A stretch of DNA of 16,298 nucleotides from CAYXPG01 sp964564845 (GCA_964564845.1 CAZMCN010000040.1:1-16298); one strand, 5' to 3'. Positions 1-7,854 are shown, counted from the stretch's first letter. The notes: generated from the letters alone by a model not told the origin. A program made the numbers and translations.

Positions 1-750
1 CATAAATCTGTCAAAGCCACGAACATCCTTGATTTGTCCAAATACCGGCTCGACCTTTCGGCCTCGAATCTTATACAATTCTTGGCCACGCTCAGTCAGA
101 AGTTTTCGTTCCATTAATTCTGTCGGCGATAAGTTGTCCGGCATCGACTCTTCCGGAGGCGGTTGCTCGGCCATTGCCTTTCGCTGTTTGTAATCTTTCT
201 GTGTCGCTACCAATAACTCAACATCACCCGCCGGTTTCTTTGTAAAATTCTCTTCACTGCAATAGCCGGCATCTGTCAATGCCACGCCGGTTTCCTCTTC
301 TATTTCAACGGCCTGTCGATTTTCTTCTGCCTGCTCAAGCATCGGATGCAACTGCTGTTTGTCGTTTTCCTCTTGAGTCACATCCTCAGCAACGATGATC
401 TGTTGCTCTGTTGTCAACGCCTGAGCATTAAGGCCCTGAACAAAACCTTTTCGGGTTTTCATGATCCGGCTCTCAGGGTCGGTAACATTGGCTTTGGCAT
501 CTTCATTTCCAGCTTCTTCGGGCAACTTCGGCTTACGACCGCGAGGCTTTTTTCCAGTGCTTTGTTCTTTGGCTTCACGCTTGTCTATTTTATCCTGTTG
601 CTGTTTTTCAGCTTCTGCCTTTTCCTGCTCTAAACGTTCTTTACAGGCTTTTAAGCGGTTTATCCGGCTGTTGCGATCCCGCAAATATTCAGGCAGGATT
701 TTACTTACAACGTTTCGCAGATACCCTGAAATCTGCCTTTCAGAATTCAT
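1..750 (-). pseudogene. IS1182-family transposase, C-terminal part only, runs off left edge
   Basis: DDE transposase that would catalyse cut-and-paste insertion of an IS1182-type element. The open frame reads leftward from ATG 748-750 for 250 codons and continues past base 1. A charged coiled segment (residues 25-65) is followed by GKKPRGRKPK (67-76), then DPESRIMKTRKGF and QGLNAQA (91-111), VTQEENDKQQLHPML (124-138), the second catalytic Asp in LTDAGY (D160), and the Glu region KVEPVFGQIKD (E234). These blocks match the second half of IS1182 transposases. The first half, about 200 residues with the DNA-binding part and first catalytic Asp, is absent. Upstream the frame stays open only to a TGA at 808-810 with no start codon. 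It abuts a transposase stub of another family, so it is a dead remnant. Identification is by recalled family motifs; the family is confident, the exact 5' breakpoint is not. Confidence 0.85.
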
Positions 751-1013
751 TCCAAGGACTTTCCTTGCAATATTGTTACAATCTTCGATGGTAACCGAGC
801 GGATTCCTCAATTACAGCATTTTCGATAGTTTTTCCCTGTGCGTAAGTCAACGACACTTTTGGATACTTCATATTCTTCTTATTTTTAGCTTCTAGTAAA
901 GGGTCGGGGTTGAGTGTTTGGCCCTTTCTAACATATCTGCGTTTGTCTCCCTGCAACCAGCTGCCATAAGCTGTCCAAGTCAACATATATCCTAAAACCT
1001 TTTTCATCTTCAT
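747..1013 (-). pseudogene. REP-associated tyrosine (Y1) transposase, N-terminal fragment
   Basis: N-terminal stub of a Y1_Tnp/RAYT-type transposase, the single-strand HUH nuclease family related to IS200/IS605. The reading starts at ATG 1011-1013 (a second ATG lies at 1005-1007). It shows the family opening GYMLTWTAYGSWLQGDKRR, followed by YVRKGQTLNPDPLLEAKNKK and a helix IENAVIEESARL. The frame then ends at 747, before the HUH metal-binding motif and the catalytic Tyr. An intact relative would be about 170-200 residues; this fragment has 88. A different frame over 750-807 reads IEDCNNIARKVLGMN, which resembles the YKN.AR.AL helix further along the same family, so an internal deletion or frameshift is possible. 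A perfect stem-loop lies just upstream of the start at 1024-1044, as expected for a RAYT with its own REP hairpin. The fragment is not expected to be functional. Confidence 0.7.
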
Positions 1014-1020
1014 TGTCCGA

Positions 1021-1049
1021 AAGCCCCGTGGTTTACCCACGGGGTACTT
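1021..1049. repeat. REP-like hairpin upstream of the Y1 transposase fragment
   Basis: A perfect 8-bp stem, CCCCGTGG (1024-1031) and CCACGGGG (1037-1044), encloses the 5-base loop TTTAC. Imperfect AAG/CTT flanks could lengthen it. The hairpin lies 11 bases before the likely transposase start and about 40 bases from the point where methyltransferase homology ends. Y1 transposases of this kind recognise short GC-rich hairpins, so this is probably the end or recognition hairpin of that element. That role is inferred from position. Confidence 0.65.
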
Positions 1050-1090
1050 GGCTGAAACCAAAACGTCCCCAAAGCATGATTATAATAGCG

Positions 1091-1639
1091 TCATGGAAAA
1101 CCGGCAACAAGAATATCATGGTCCGGGATTTCAGAGCTTGGGATTTGTGTAATATCACCTTTGGGTTTTTCGCCAAAGTTTGCTTCATAAGTTTGTTGTG
1201 CAAATTTATTCCATTCAGATGAGAAGACGCATTTGCAGCCGGCCTTTTCAAAGGCAATACGTGTTCCTCCAATACCTGCAAATAAATCAATAAAAGTTAA
1301 TTGTCTTTTGTGAGGGATAAGCTCGTAAGTACGATTTCTTTTGTGCCGAATTTCGACCTTATCGCCTGATATTAAGGAATTTTTTCTTACAAAATCTTTT
1401 ACCCATGAGCGTTCTCTGAACAAGCAGCGAGGTCTGCCGGTTTTATTGTTTGCTGGTATATCAGTTTTTATAGGGTTACTAATTCCGGGTACGTGGATAG
1501 TTATTGGCTTACCTGTGCCATTTTTTCTTGAGTTTGTTCCAAAACAGTCAGAAGGAAAAAAGTCTTTGCCGCGTGGGCGGATATTTAAATTGCCGTATTT
1601 GAAAGCTGCTGACGTTAGTTTAATTACGCGTGATTCCAT
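1091..1639 (-). pseudogene. C5-cytosine DNA methyltransferase, truncated before catalytic Cys
   Basis: A DNA (cytosine-5) methyltransferase of the Dcm type would transfer methyl from S-adenosylmethionine to cytosine. Residues 1-108 form a basic domain with FFPSDCFG, RECLF-like and GDKVEIRHKRN signatures, resembling the B3-like DNA-binding domain seen N-terminal to some Dcm-type enzymes. Motif I is TFIDLFAGIGG (115-125), motif II has the acidic Glu in FSSEWNKFAQQ (E142), motif III is GDI (161-163), and the last residues VAGFP (178-182) are the start of motif IV. The next codon is TGA, exactly where the catalytic Pro-Cys-Gln should continue. About half the enzyme, including the catalytic Cys and motifs VI-X, is missing. 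ATG 1637-1639 has AAGGAG at 1650-1655, ten bases upstream, and a good promoter. No cognate restriction enzyme is visible. The stub should be inactive. Confidence 0.85.
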
Positions 1640-1669
1640 TCTGTATAAGCTCCTTATTTATGAAATATG

Positions 1670-1699
1670 ATTATAATAATCGTCTCAAGATTTTTTCAA
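1670..1699 (-). promoter_or_regulatory. Sigma-70-like promoter of the methyltransferase stub
   Basis: On the minus strand a -35 TTGAAA (1694-1699) and a perfect -10 TATAAT (1670-1675) are separated by 18 bases. The -10 ends 30 bases before the ATG at 1639, with the AAGGAG ribosome site between them. Recognised by consensus only. Confidence 0.55.
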
Positions 1700-1779
1700 C
1701 TGGTAATTTTATGAAGAAAAGGGGGTGTTTTCAATTGACGATTTACGATTGGCCCCTTCGATTCAAATCAGGACGGGTA

Positions 1780-1808
1780 TTGATTATTATTTGCTGGTTA
1801 GGTATAAT
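1780..1808 (+). promoter_or_regulatory. Sigma-70-like promoter of purD
   Basis: A -35 TTGATT (1780-1785) and a perfect -10 TATAAT (1803-1808) are separated by exactly 17 bases. The expected start point is near 1815, leaving a leader of about 45 bases before the purD ATG at 1861. It points away from the methyltransferase promoter at 1670-1699. The rest of 1700-1860 shows nothing else recognisable. Confidence 0.6.
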
Positions 1809-1860
1809 GCGGGGCGAAAGATGGAGCTGCGAGGTATAAAAATTTGATTTGAGGTTGGAA

Positions 1861-3150
1861 ATGAATGTGCTGTTAATCGGCGGCGGCGGTCGTGAACACG
1901 CTATCGCCTGGAAACTGTCTCAATCGAAAAACTTAAGCAAACTCTATATTGCCGGCGGCAACGCCGGCACAGCCCAGTTCGGCGAAAACATTTCCGTCGG
2001 TGAAAACGATACGGCCGAACTGGTGGGCTTTGCACGCCAAAACGGAATCGGGCTTGTTGTGGTCGGGCCTGAAAACCCATTGGCGGCGGGAGTGGTTGAT
2101 GCGTTTGAAGAGGCAGGGATAAAGGCGTTCGGGCCTATTAAAGGGGCGGCAAAGCTGGAGGCGGACAAGGCGTTTGCAAAACAGATGATGCGTTCGGCCT
2201 CCATCAGCACCGCTGAGGCGAGAATATTCGAGAGGTTCAGCGACGCTAAATCTTATATCGCAAGCAGAGATGAAGCGGTGGTTGTAAAGGCGGCGGGGCT
2301 GGCGGAGGGTAAAGGTGTGTATGTCTGCGATGAGCCGTCTGACGGTATTTTGGCGGCGGAAAGAATGATGTGCGATAAGATATACGGCGAGGCAGGTGAA
2401 AAAATCGTCGTTGAAGATAAACTGCTTGGCGAAGAGGCATCGATACTTGCCTTTGTGGACGGCAGAAATATCTACGTTATGGAATCTTCGGGAGACCACA
2501 AACCCATCGGTGACGGTGATACCGGTCCGAATACCAGTGGGATGGGCGCTTACAGTCCGGCACCTGTGGTTACCGATGTCTTGATAGACCAGATTACTCG
2601 TGAAATTCTTGTGCCGATAGTTGACGGTATGAATCGCAACGGCACGCCTTATAAGGGGGTTTTGTATGCCGGTCTTATGATAACCGCCGGTGGGCCGAGA
2701 GTGCTTGGATTTAACGTTGGTTTCGGCGACCCTCAGGCTCAGGCGATTCTTGTGCGGCTAAAAAGCGATTTGCTGGAGGTTTTTCTGGCGGTATGTGAAG
2801 GCAGGCTGGACCAGGTTACCCTTGAGTGGGACCGGCGGGCTGCGGTCTGCGCAGTAATGGCTTCGGGCGGTTATCCGGGCGATTACGAAAAGGGCAAAAT
2901 AATAACAGGGATTAAAGAGGCAGAGCAACTCAAAGATGTTGTCGTATATCAGGCGGGCACGGCAAAAGAGGATGGCAATATCGTTACCGCGGGGGGCAGA
3001 GTGCTGGGTGTGACTGCTCTGGGAGAGACTATCGCGGGCGCAAAAACAAGGGCTTATGAAGCCGTAGATAAAATTAAATTCGATGGTGCATATTGTCGCC
3101 GGGATATTGCGGACAAAGCGATAAAAAGGCAAAAAGGGAAGGTGTTATAA
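1861..3150 (+). CDS. purD: Phosphoribosylamine-glycine ligase (GAR synthetase), divergent active site
   Basis: PurD joins glycine to 5-phosphoribosylamine using ATP, the second step of purine synthesis, in the cytoplasm. The product is 429 residues, normal for the family. The N-terminal domain opens MNVLLIGGGGREHA; GPENPLAAG is at 69-77. The ATP-grasp part shows KAAGLAEGKGV (143-153), LLGEEAS (188-194), GDGDTGPNTSGMGAYSPAP (217-235), and the C-terminal domain has ASGGYPGDY and GGRVLGVTALG. ATG 1861 is chosen because GAGG at 1851-1854 gives it a ribosome site; the frame also opens at TTG 1849. The magnesium-binding strand usually reading EFN.RFGDPETQP is GFNVGFGDPQAQA (283-295), losing the metal Glu, the Arg and a second Glu. 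GPNTGGMG is also changed to GPNTSGMG. The family is certain; catalytic competence is doubtful. It overlaps or abuts the next gene, implying co-transcription. Confidence 0.93.
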   Translation: MNVLLIGGGGREHAIAWKLSQSKNLSKLYIAGGNAGTAQFGENISVGENDTAELVGFARQNGIGLVVVGPENPLAAGVVDAFEEAGIKAFGPIKGAAKLEADKAFAKQMMRSASISTAEARIFERFSDAKSYIASRDEAVVVKAAGLAEGKGVYVCDEPSDGILAAERMMCDKIYGEAGEKIVVEDKLLGEEASILAFVDGRNIYVMESSGDHKPIGDGDTGPNTSGMGAYSPAPVVTDVLIDQITREILVPIVDGMNRNGTPYKGVLYAGLMITAGGPRVLGFNVGFGDPQAQAILVRLKSDLLEVFLAVCEGRLDQVTLEWDRRAAVCAVMASGGYPGDYEKGKIITGIKEAEQLKDVVVYQAGTAKEDGNIVTAGGRVLGVTALGETIAGAKTRAYEAVDKIKFDGAYCRRDIADKAIKRQKGKVL

Positions 3151-6100
3151 AAACGTCGGCGAATTCAAACGAATCCGGTCGGTCCAAAGAAGAACATAAA
3201 ACTCACCTTCGGCTGGCGGTGGAACTTTTCCTTTTGGCTGTTCTTTTGTGGTTTTTTATTATCGTTGGCGGTCGTGCTCTGCAAAAAATTGCGATTTTTC
3301 AGATTGCAGGGTTGACTAATACGAAAATCGAAACCGGACTGGTAGATTTCGACCTTAAGGGTTCGGTTCTTATTGAAAATCTTGTAATCAGGCCCAGGCG
3401 CCAATCGGAATACGACGAGACAATACTGAGGGCGGAGACGGTATATGCACGTTTTGGGGTGGGCAGCTTGTTATTGCTGCGGCCGCGACTGAAGGAAATA
3501 AGCGTTAAGGATTTTGTTTTCGATGCACAGCAGAATCTGGACACAGGCCAATGGAATCTTGCCGGTCTTACAATCGCGCCTCCGAAAGGCGGTTCCGGGA
3601 AGATGCCTGTTGTTCATCTGGAAAGAGGTACCCTACAATACAGCAAGGTATCAGAAGGGGTGCGCAAAGTTACTGCCCAAATACCTCTTGATGCCACACT
3701 TGAGCCGGACGAAGAGAGAGAAGATTGTTACGGGTTTGTTATAACCACGGCCAAGATGGCAGGCGGTTTTGGGCAAAGCAAACTGAGAGGTTTTTGTGGT
3801 CCCGGCAGAATCACGATTACCGGGGGGATTTCCTCGGCGGACATACCGGCATTCGAGAGGATGTGGATAATAAAAGCTATGGCTGCGGAGTTGAGTTATG
3901 ATAAAAGCAATGATTATTCGCTCAAGCTAAGTATAAAAGATTTGTTGTGCATCCACAGACTTATTGATGACACAACCGCATCAGAGAAGCTTTCTCTTGT
4001 TGAAAGGCGTGGTTCATTTACGGCGCTTCAGAGGTTTTTCGTCCGATACCGTCCACAGGGACAATTTGATATCAGACTTGAGGCATCGGGCAACTTGAAC
4101 CAACTGGCCGAAAGCAGGGTGAACGGTCAGCTTTACTGCAAGGGGGTTTCGGTTTGCGACCGAAAGTTCCTTTATCCGGTGGAACAGATTGTCGGGCGAA
4201 TAGACTTTACCGAAAGAAGCGTGGCGCTGAACAATCTTGCCGGCCGACACGGTGATGTCGAGCTTTCGTTTGACGGCTTCTCAGAAGGTTTCGGGGCGAA
4301 GTGGCGGTATGAAATTCGCACTACAAGTGACAATATGCTTTTGGATAACGAGCTGTATAGTGCCTTCGGACAAGGAGCGAAGGAGTTCTGGACTGTTTTT
4401 TCGCCGGCTGGAGTTGCGGCGATAGATTACCGCATCAGCCGCAAGTCTCAAACAGATAAGAAGAGAACGCTGAAGGTTGAGCTGCTTGATGTTGATGCGA
4501 GGTACAGGAATTTTCCTTATCCTTTGACAAATCTTGCGGGCTCTTTGTTATTTGAGAGCGACACTGTAAGCATTTCGAATGTGGTTTCACAGTCAGGCGT
4601 GCGTCAGATAACTATCAATGGCGAAGTGAGGGGGCGCAGTAGCGAGAGGCCGATATACGATATCTCAATTAAGGCCGACAATATTGCATTGGACTCGACG
4701 CTTGCTTCGGCACTGCCGGCGAAACAAAGACGTCTTTACAACCAGCTTGAGATGTCGGGGTCGGCGTGGGCAGATGTGAATGTTTTTACGCCTGAGCAGG
4801 GGTCTGGTGGGACGACGTTTGAAGCTGATGTGTATTTTCAGGACAGCTCTTTGAAAGTGAGTGGGGCTGAGATGGTTATCACTGATATATCAGCCAGGGG
4901 GTTTTTTACGCCTGACTTGATTCGTATAGAGGAATTTAAGGGCTGGCATGGTGGAGGTTCGGTAGAGCTGACGGGCCGAATCCGGCCGGGGCAGGAAAAT
5001 GAACAGAACGGATACAAGCTGTCGGTAGATGCCAAAGAAAATGAGATGAATGAAGGTTTGTTTAGCGTTTTGCCTGAGCTGTTGAGGAGGACCGTCTCCG
5101 GATCGCAGGCGAGGGGAAAAATCAATTACCATGCGGATTTGGACAAGAGCGCCGGAGCGGGCGGGCTTAACTATAAGATAGCTGTTGATTGTCTTGGTAA
5201 CAGCATTAATTTTGAGAAATTCCCTTATCCGTTAAGGGATGTCAGCGGCAGGATATTGATAGATAATGAGTGTATCAAATTTGAGGGGATTAGAGCGACC
5301 GCAGCCGATACTGTTCGGGTAATACCGGGGGGCTCGACTATGAGAATAAACGGCGAAATCACCTTTGCCGAAAGTGCTTTTGGAGATGGCAGATTTGCCT
5401 TTGAGGCCGATGATATTTACCTGGACGAACGGCTCGGCATCGCTCTACCTGAGAACATTCGTGATTTTTACGCCAAGCTGTCCCCTACCGGTCGATTCGA
5501 TTTGGAAGATGTAAATTTGAGAATTTTCAATGCTGCAGACGGCGAAGAATATATTGACTTTAGCGGTATCGCCAGATTCAAAGGTTGCAATTTCAACAGC
5601 ATACCTGCTGTAACACAATGCGATGCTCAATTGCGGGCTGTGGGCTTGTATAAAACAGATGGGTGGTTCTGTGAGGGCAGGGTTGAGTTGGCCGCTGGAA
5701 GTCTGCGGGTAGCGGACAAGCACTTAAAAGGGCTGAAAGGGGACATCAACTACAATCCTGGTGGGCAGAGATGGGTGGCTGATAACCTTACAGCATATTG
5801 CTATGGCGGCAGGGTGGGAGCCAAATTCGAATTAAAAAAGTCACAAGAAGAGCAACTTGATTATATTCTCGAGGCCTGTTTCGATAATATCGATTTGAAG
5901 CAGCTTCTTCTGGACGACAAATCTTATGTAACGAAACTTTGGGTTCGCCAGGCGGGTTCTTTGGATGGACGAGGTGAAGAAGAACTCAACGAGCATATCA
6001 CTACTGGGCAAATGAACGGTTCGCTGTGTGTCAGCGGGCGGATGGGCGATAAGTACTCACGCCTGGGCAGATGCAGACTGAATATGACCGATATGCAGGT

Positions 6101-6497
6101 CGGCAAACTCTCGCCGCTGGCAAAGCTGCTGGATGTGCTGAAACTTTCGGAGCCTAATGACTATGCCTTTGAGCAGATGCTTGTTGATTCGTATATAAAG
6201 CGGGACAGGCTGTTTTTTGAGAAAATCGATTTGTCCGGTAAGTCTGTTGCGTTTAACGGTTCGGGCTGGATGGAACTGCGAAGCAAAGAGGTAGATTTGC
6301 GTCTTACGGCGCGGGGCAGACGACTTGCTACCGCTGAGCCTTCGATTTGGCAGTCTTTAACGGAGGGTCTTGGGCAGGGAGTTGTGCGGATGGAGGTTAC
6401 CGGTAATTTTTATGCCCCGGAGGTGACGACCCGAACCCTGCCGGTCATTGAGGATACGTTAGGCCTTCTGGGCACAAAAGAGAAGACACCGAAATAA
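3093..6497 (+). CDS. AsmA/TamB-like repeat protein, single N-terminal membrane anchor
   Basis: A large envelope protein of the AsmA-like superfamily, in which long beta-groove proteins anchored in the inner membrane carry lipids or assist outer-membrane assembly. A basic N-terminus precedes one membrane helix, ELFLLAVLLWFFIIVGG (about residues 43-60); the rest is predicted periplasmic and beta-rich. Five modules of roughly 115-125 residues can be seen, each with a helix-like R.FY..L.P.G..D block (near 310, 427, 543, 662, 787). Most are followed by an F.YP(L/V)....G.(I/L) block (near 359, 472, 708). The C-terminus (GSGWMELRSKEVDL, then LPVIEDTLGLLG) resembles AsmA C-terminal domains. The start is uncertain. 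TTG 3093 overlaps purD by 58 bases and has a weak ribosome site, whereas GGGAAGG before the purD stop points to an ATA at 3147. Probably co-transcribed and coupled with purD. The substrate cannot be told from sequence. Confidence 0.75.
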   Translation: MSPGYCGQSDKKAKREGVIKTSANSNESGRSKEEHKTHLRLAVELFLLAVLLWFFIIVGGRALQKIAIFQIAGLTNTKIETGLVDFDLKGSVLIENLVIRPRRQSEYDETILRAETVYARFGVGSLLLLRPRLKEISVKDFVFDAQQNLDTGQWNLAGLTIAPPKGGSGKMPVVHLERGTLQYSKVSEGVRKVTAQIPLDATLEPDEEREDCYGFVITTAKMAGGFGQSKLRGFCGPGRITITGGISSADIPAFERMWIIKAMAAELSYDKSNDYSLKLSIKDLLCIHRLIDDTTASEKLSLVERRGSFTALQRFFVRYRPQGQFDIRLEASGNLNQLAESRVNGQLYCKGVSVCDRKFLYPVEQIVGRIDFTERSVALNNLAGRHGDVELSFDGFSEGFGAKWRYEIRTTSDNMLLDNELYSAFGQGAKEFWTVFSPAGVAAIDYRISRKSQTDKKRTLKVELLDVDARYRNFPYPLTNLAGSLLFESDTVSISNVVSQSGVRQITINGEVRGRSSERPIYDISIKADNIALDSTLASALPAKQRRLYNQLEMSGSAWADVNVFTPEQGSGGTTFEADVYFQDSSLKVSGAEMVITDISARGFFTPDLIRIEEFKGWHGGGSVELTGRIRPGQENEQNGYKLSVDAKENEMNEGLFSVLPELLRRTVSGSQARGKINYHADLDKSAGAGGLNYKIAVDCLGNSINFEKFPYPLRDVSGRILIDNECIKFEGIRATAADTVRVIPGGSTMRINGEITFAESAFGDGRFAFEADDIYLDERLGIALPENIRDFYAKLSPTGRFDLEDVNLRIFNAADGEEYIDFSGIARFKGCNFNSIPAVTQCDAQLRAVGLYKTDGWFCEGRVELAAGSLRVADKHLKGLKGDINYNPGGQRWVADNLTAYCYGGRVGAKFELKKSQEEQLDYILEACFDNIDLKQLLLDDKSYVTKLWVRQAGSLDGRGEEELNEHITTGQMNGSLCVSGRMGDKYSRLGRCRLNMTDMQVGKLSPLAKLLDVLKLSEPNDYAFEQMLVDSYIKRDRLFFEKIDLSGKSVAFNGSGWMELRSKEVDLRLTARGRRLATAEPSIWQSLTEGLGQGVVRMEVTGNFYAPEVTTRTLPVIEDTLGLLGTKEKTPK

Positions 6498-6608
6498 GAG
6501 AAACAAGCGTTTTAACCAAATCCGGCATTTGTCTGGGCTTGCGCTTAGCTGTATAAGCCAACATAATCTCTTACATTGTCTGATAGGTCGAGTGTTAACT
6601 ACTTAACC
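6498..6608. other. Convergent intergenic spacer, no clear terminator
   Basis: This is the space between the ends of two converging genes. Only weak 5-bp stems are present, for example GGCTT with AAGCC around 6536-6560 and GTTAA with TTAAC at 6594-6607. Neither is followed by a convincing T-run. No RNA gene or ORF is supported here. Confidence 0.4.
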
Positions 6609-7778
6609 TTAATTCAGTTTTTGTATTTGGGTGAATTTGACCAGTGCGCCGGAGGTCTGAGGGTGCGGTTCAATGGAGCCGAGCAGGCCGACCTTTTGGC
6701 CTATGAGGTTATTTAAGTTCATCTTTGCGGCCCGGTCTTGCGGCAGGGCGTAACAGAGGATTCTGCCGGAGTCGTCAACTACCAGATAATGTATTAGCTT
6801 CGGGTCGGCGTTGTAAATGCTTGAGGTCTGAAACTTGCCGATAACGGCAAAATCGCCCAGATTCGGGACATTTTCTATTTTGGCAGCGTGGTCTTTATCT
6901 ATTCGCTGTTTAATCTTCTGCAGTTGGTCGTCCTGGAGCTTGACGGTTTTTTCGACATTGACGGCCAGTTCAAAACGTTTTATCTGCTCGATGGCAAAGT
7001 TGGCATATCTGGCGGCTTTACCGGCAGCTTTATTGTTGGCAATCTCAAGAAGTTTTTTCTTTATCAGTTCATAGTTCTGCTTATCCGGGGGTTTGGCCTG
7101 TTCTGTTTTGATTTGTTTTGCCATGATGTAATATTCAGCGAGTTTTCTGGCCTCGACGGAGACATCGGTTGGGACAACTGCGGGCGGCATATCTTTGGAC
7201 TCGGTAATTTCAGCGTCCGGCCCAACGGTGGCGATTGGCCTGGTGTATTGGGTGCTGACCCAGAGATAGGCGTTGGGCGGCGGTGCAATTTTATAGTAAT
7301 CACCCTGGTCCTGGCCGACTATCAGTCTGACCTGGTCGTCTTTGTTGAGTTTAAACTGCATAGTTCTGGAATGTATTGGGTTTCCATCGGCTGAGCCTGC
7401 CCAGACACGAACGGAATCTCCGGTTACAATTCCTTTTGCCGGCTCGGCGGAGTCAATGCGGACGTACTGCTTTGAAATCCAGGAGAAACTTCCGGGCGGC
7501 GGGATAATACACGACCAGGAAAACTGTGTATCAACAACAGTTACCGTGTCGGTCTTGTTCAGCTTGCCGCAGGAATAATGATTTGTACCTGGTCCGGAGC
7601 GAATGTAAACGTCATCGCCGGTAATCTGAGCGATATAAGGAAAATCAGGGATGGCTGCTTCGTTGATATCGGCTGAAGATGGCTGTTGCGTCGAAGTGGC
7701 TGCGACCTGGACAAAGCCGGTGGACATTAGAACAACTAAACAAACCAGAGGAAAGAAAATGTTAGTGTAGGATTGCAT
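6609..7778 (-). CDS. Secreted protein with two bacterial SH3 domains and OB-like C-terminal domain
   Basis: A 389-residue exported protein of unknown function. ATG 7776-7778 is chosen because GGGAG lies eight bases upstream; a longer TTG start at 7793 has none. Residues 1-28 are a signal peptide (FFPLVCLVVLMSTGF core, likely cleavage near AAT). The first SH3 domain (about 45-105) has DDVYIRSGPGTNHYSCGKL and PPPGSFSWISKQYV. The second (about 110-180) has DSVRVWAGS and PPPNAYLWVSTQYT, so they are a diverged duplication sharing the PPP..(F/Y).W(I/V)S.QY block. A Lys/Gln-rich helical stretch (about 205-295) follows. The last ~80 residues (FAVIGKFQTSS, HYLVVDDSGRILCYAL, GQKVGLLGSIEP) look like an OB-type beta-barrel. 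Bacterial SH3 domains often bind peptidoglycan, so a cell-wall role is likely but inferred. It stands alone, converges on the AsmA-like gene and has its own promoter. Confidence 0.8.
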   Translation of the reverse strand: MQSYTNIFFPLVCLVVLMSTGFVQVAATSTQQPSSADINEAAIPDFPYIAQITGDDVYIRSGPGTNHYSCGKLNKTDTVTVVDTQFSWSCIIPPPGSFSWISKQYVRIDSAEPAKGIVTGDSVRVWAGSADGNPIHSRTMQFKLNKDDQVRLIVGQDQGDYYKIAPPPNAYLWVSTQYTRPIATVGPDAEITESKDMPPAVVPTDVSVEARKLAEYYIMAKQIKTEQAKPPDKQNYELIKKKLLEIANNKAAGKAARYANFAIEQIKRFELAVNVEKTVKLQDDQLQKIKQRIDKDHAAKIENVPNLGDFAVIGKFQTSSIYNADPKLIHYLVVDDSGRILCYALPQDRAAKMNLNNLIGQKVGLLGSIEPHPQTSGALVKFTQIQKLN

Positions 7779-7854
7779 TTTTCTGTCTCCCAAAAAGAGA
7801 TTATCGGTTAAAAATCCGACAACTGCCTAAACGGCAAACGATTTTTCGGTATTC

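Noticed and set aside
461..829. 122-codon open frame on the plus strand
   Set aside because: It is the antisense shadow of the IS1182-type transposase; its translation has no domain-like pattern and no ribosome site.
1033..1290. 85-codon minus-strand frame across the methyltransferase end
   Set aside because: A different frame of the same strand as the methyltransferase, whose motifs I-III are clear; this frame has no recognisable protein features.
1341..1839. Plus-strand frames of 109 and 69 codons before purD
   Set aside because: The first is antisense to the methyltransferase. The second covers both divergent promoters and lacks a ribosome site.
1933..2499. 188-codon minus-strand frame
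   Set aside because: Antisense shadow of purD in GC-biased codons.
6888..7394. 168-codon plus-strand frame rich in hydrophobic and Gly residues
   Set aside because: Antisense to the SH3-domain gene; the apparent membrane character comes from the complement of Lys/Gln-rich helices.
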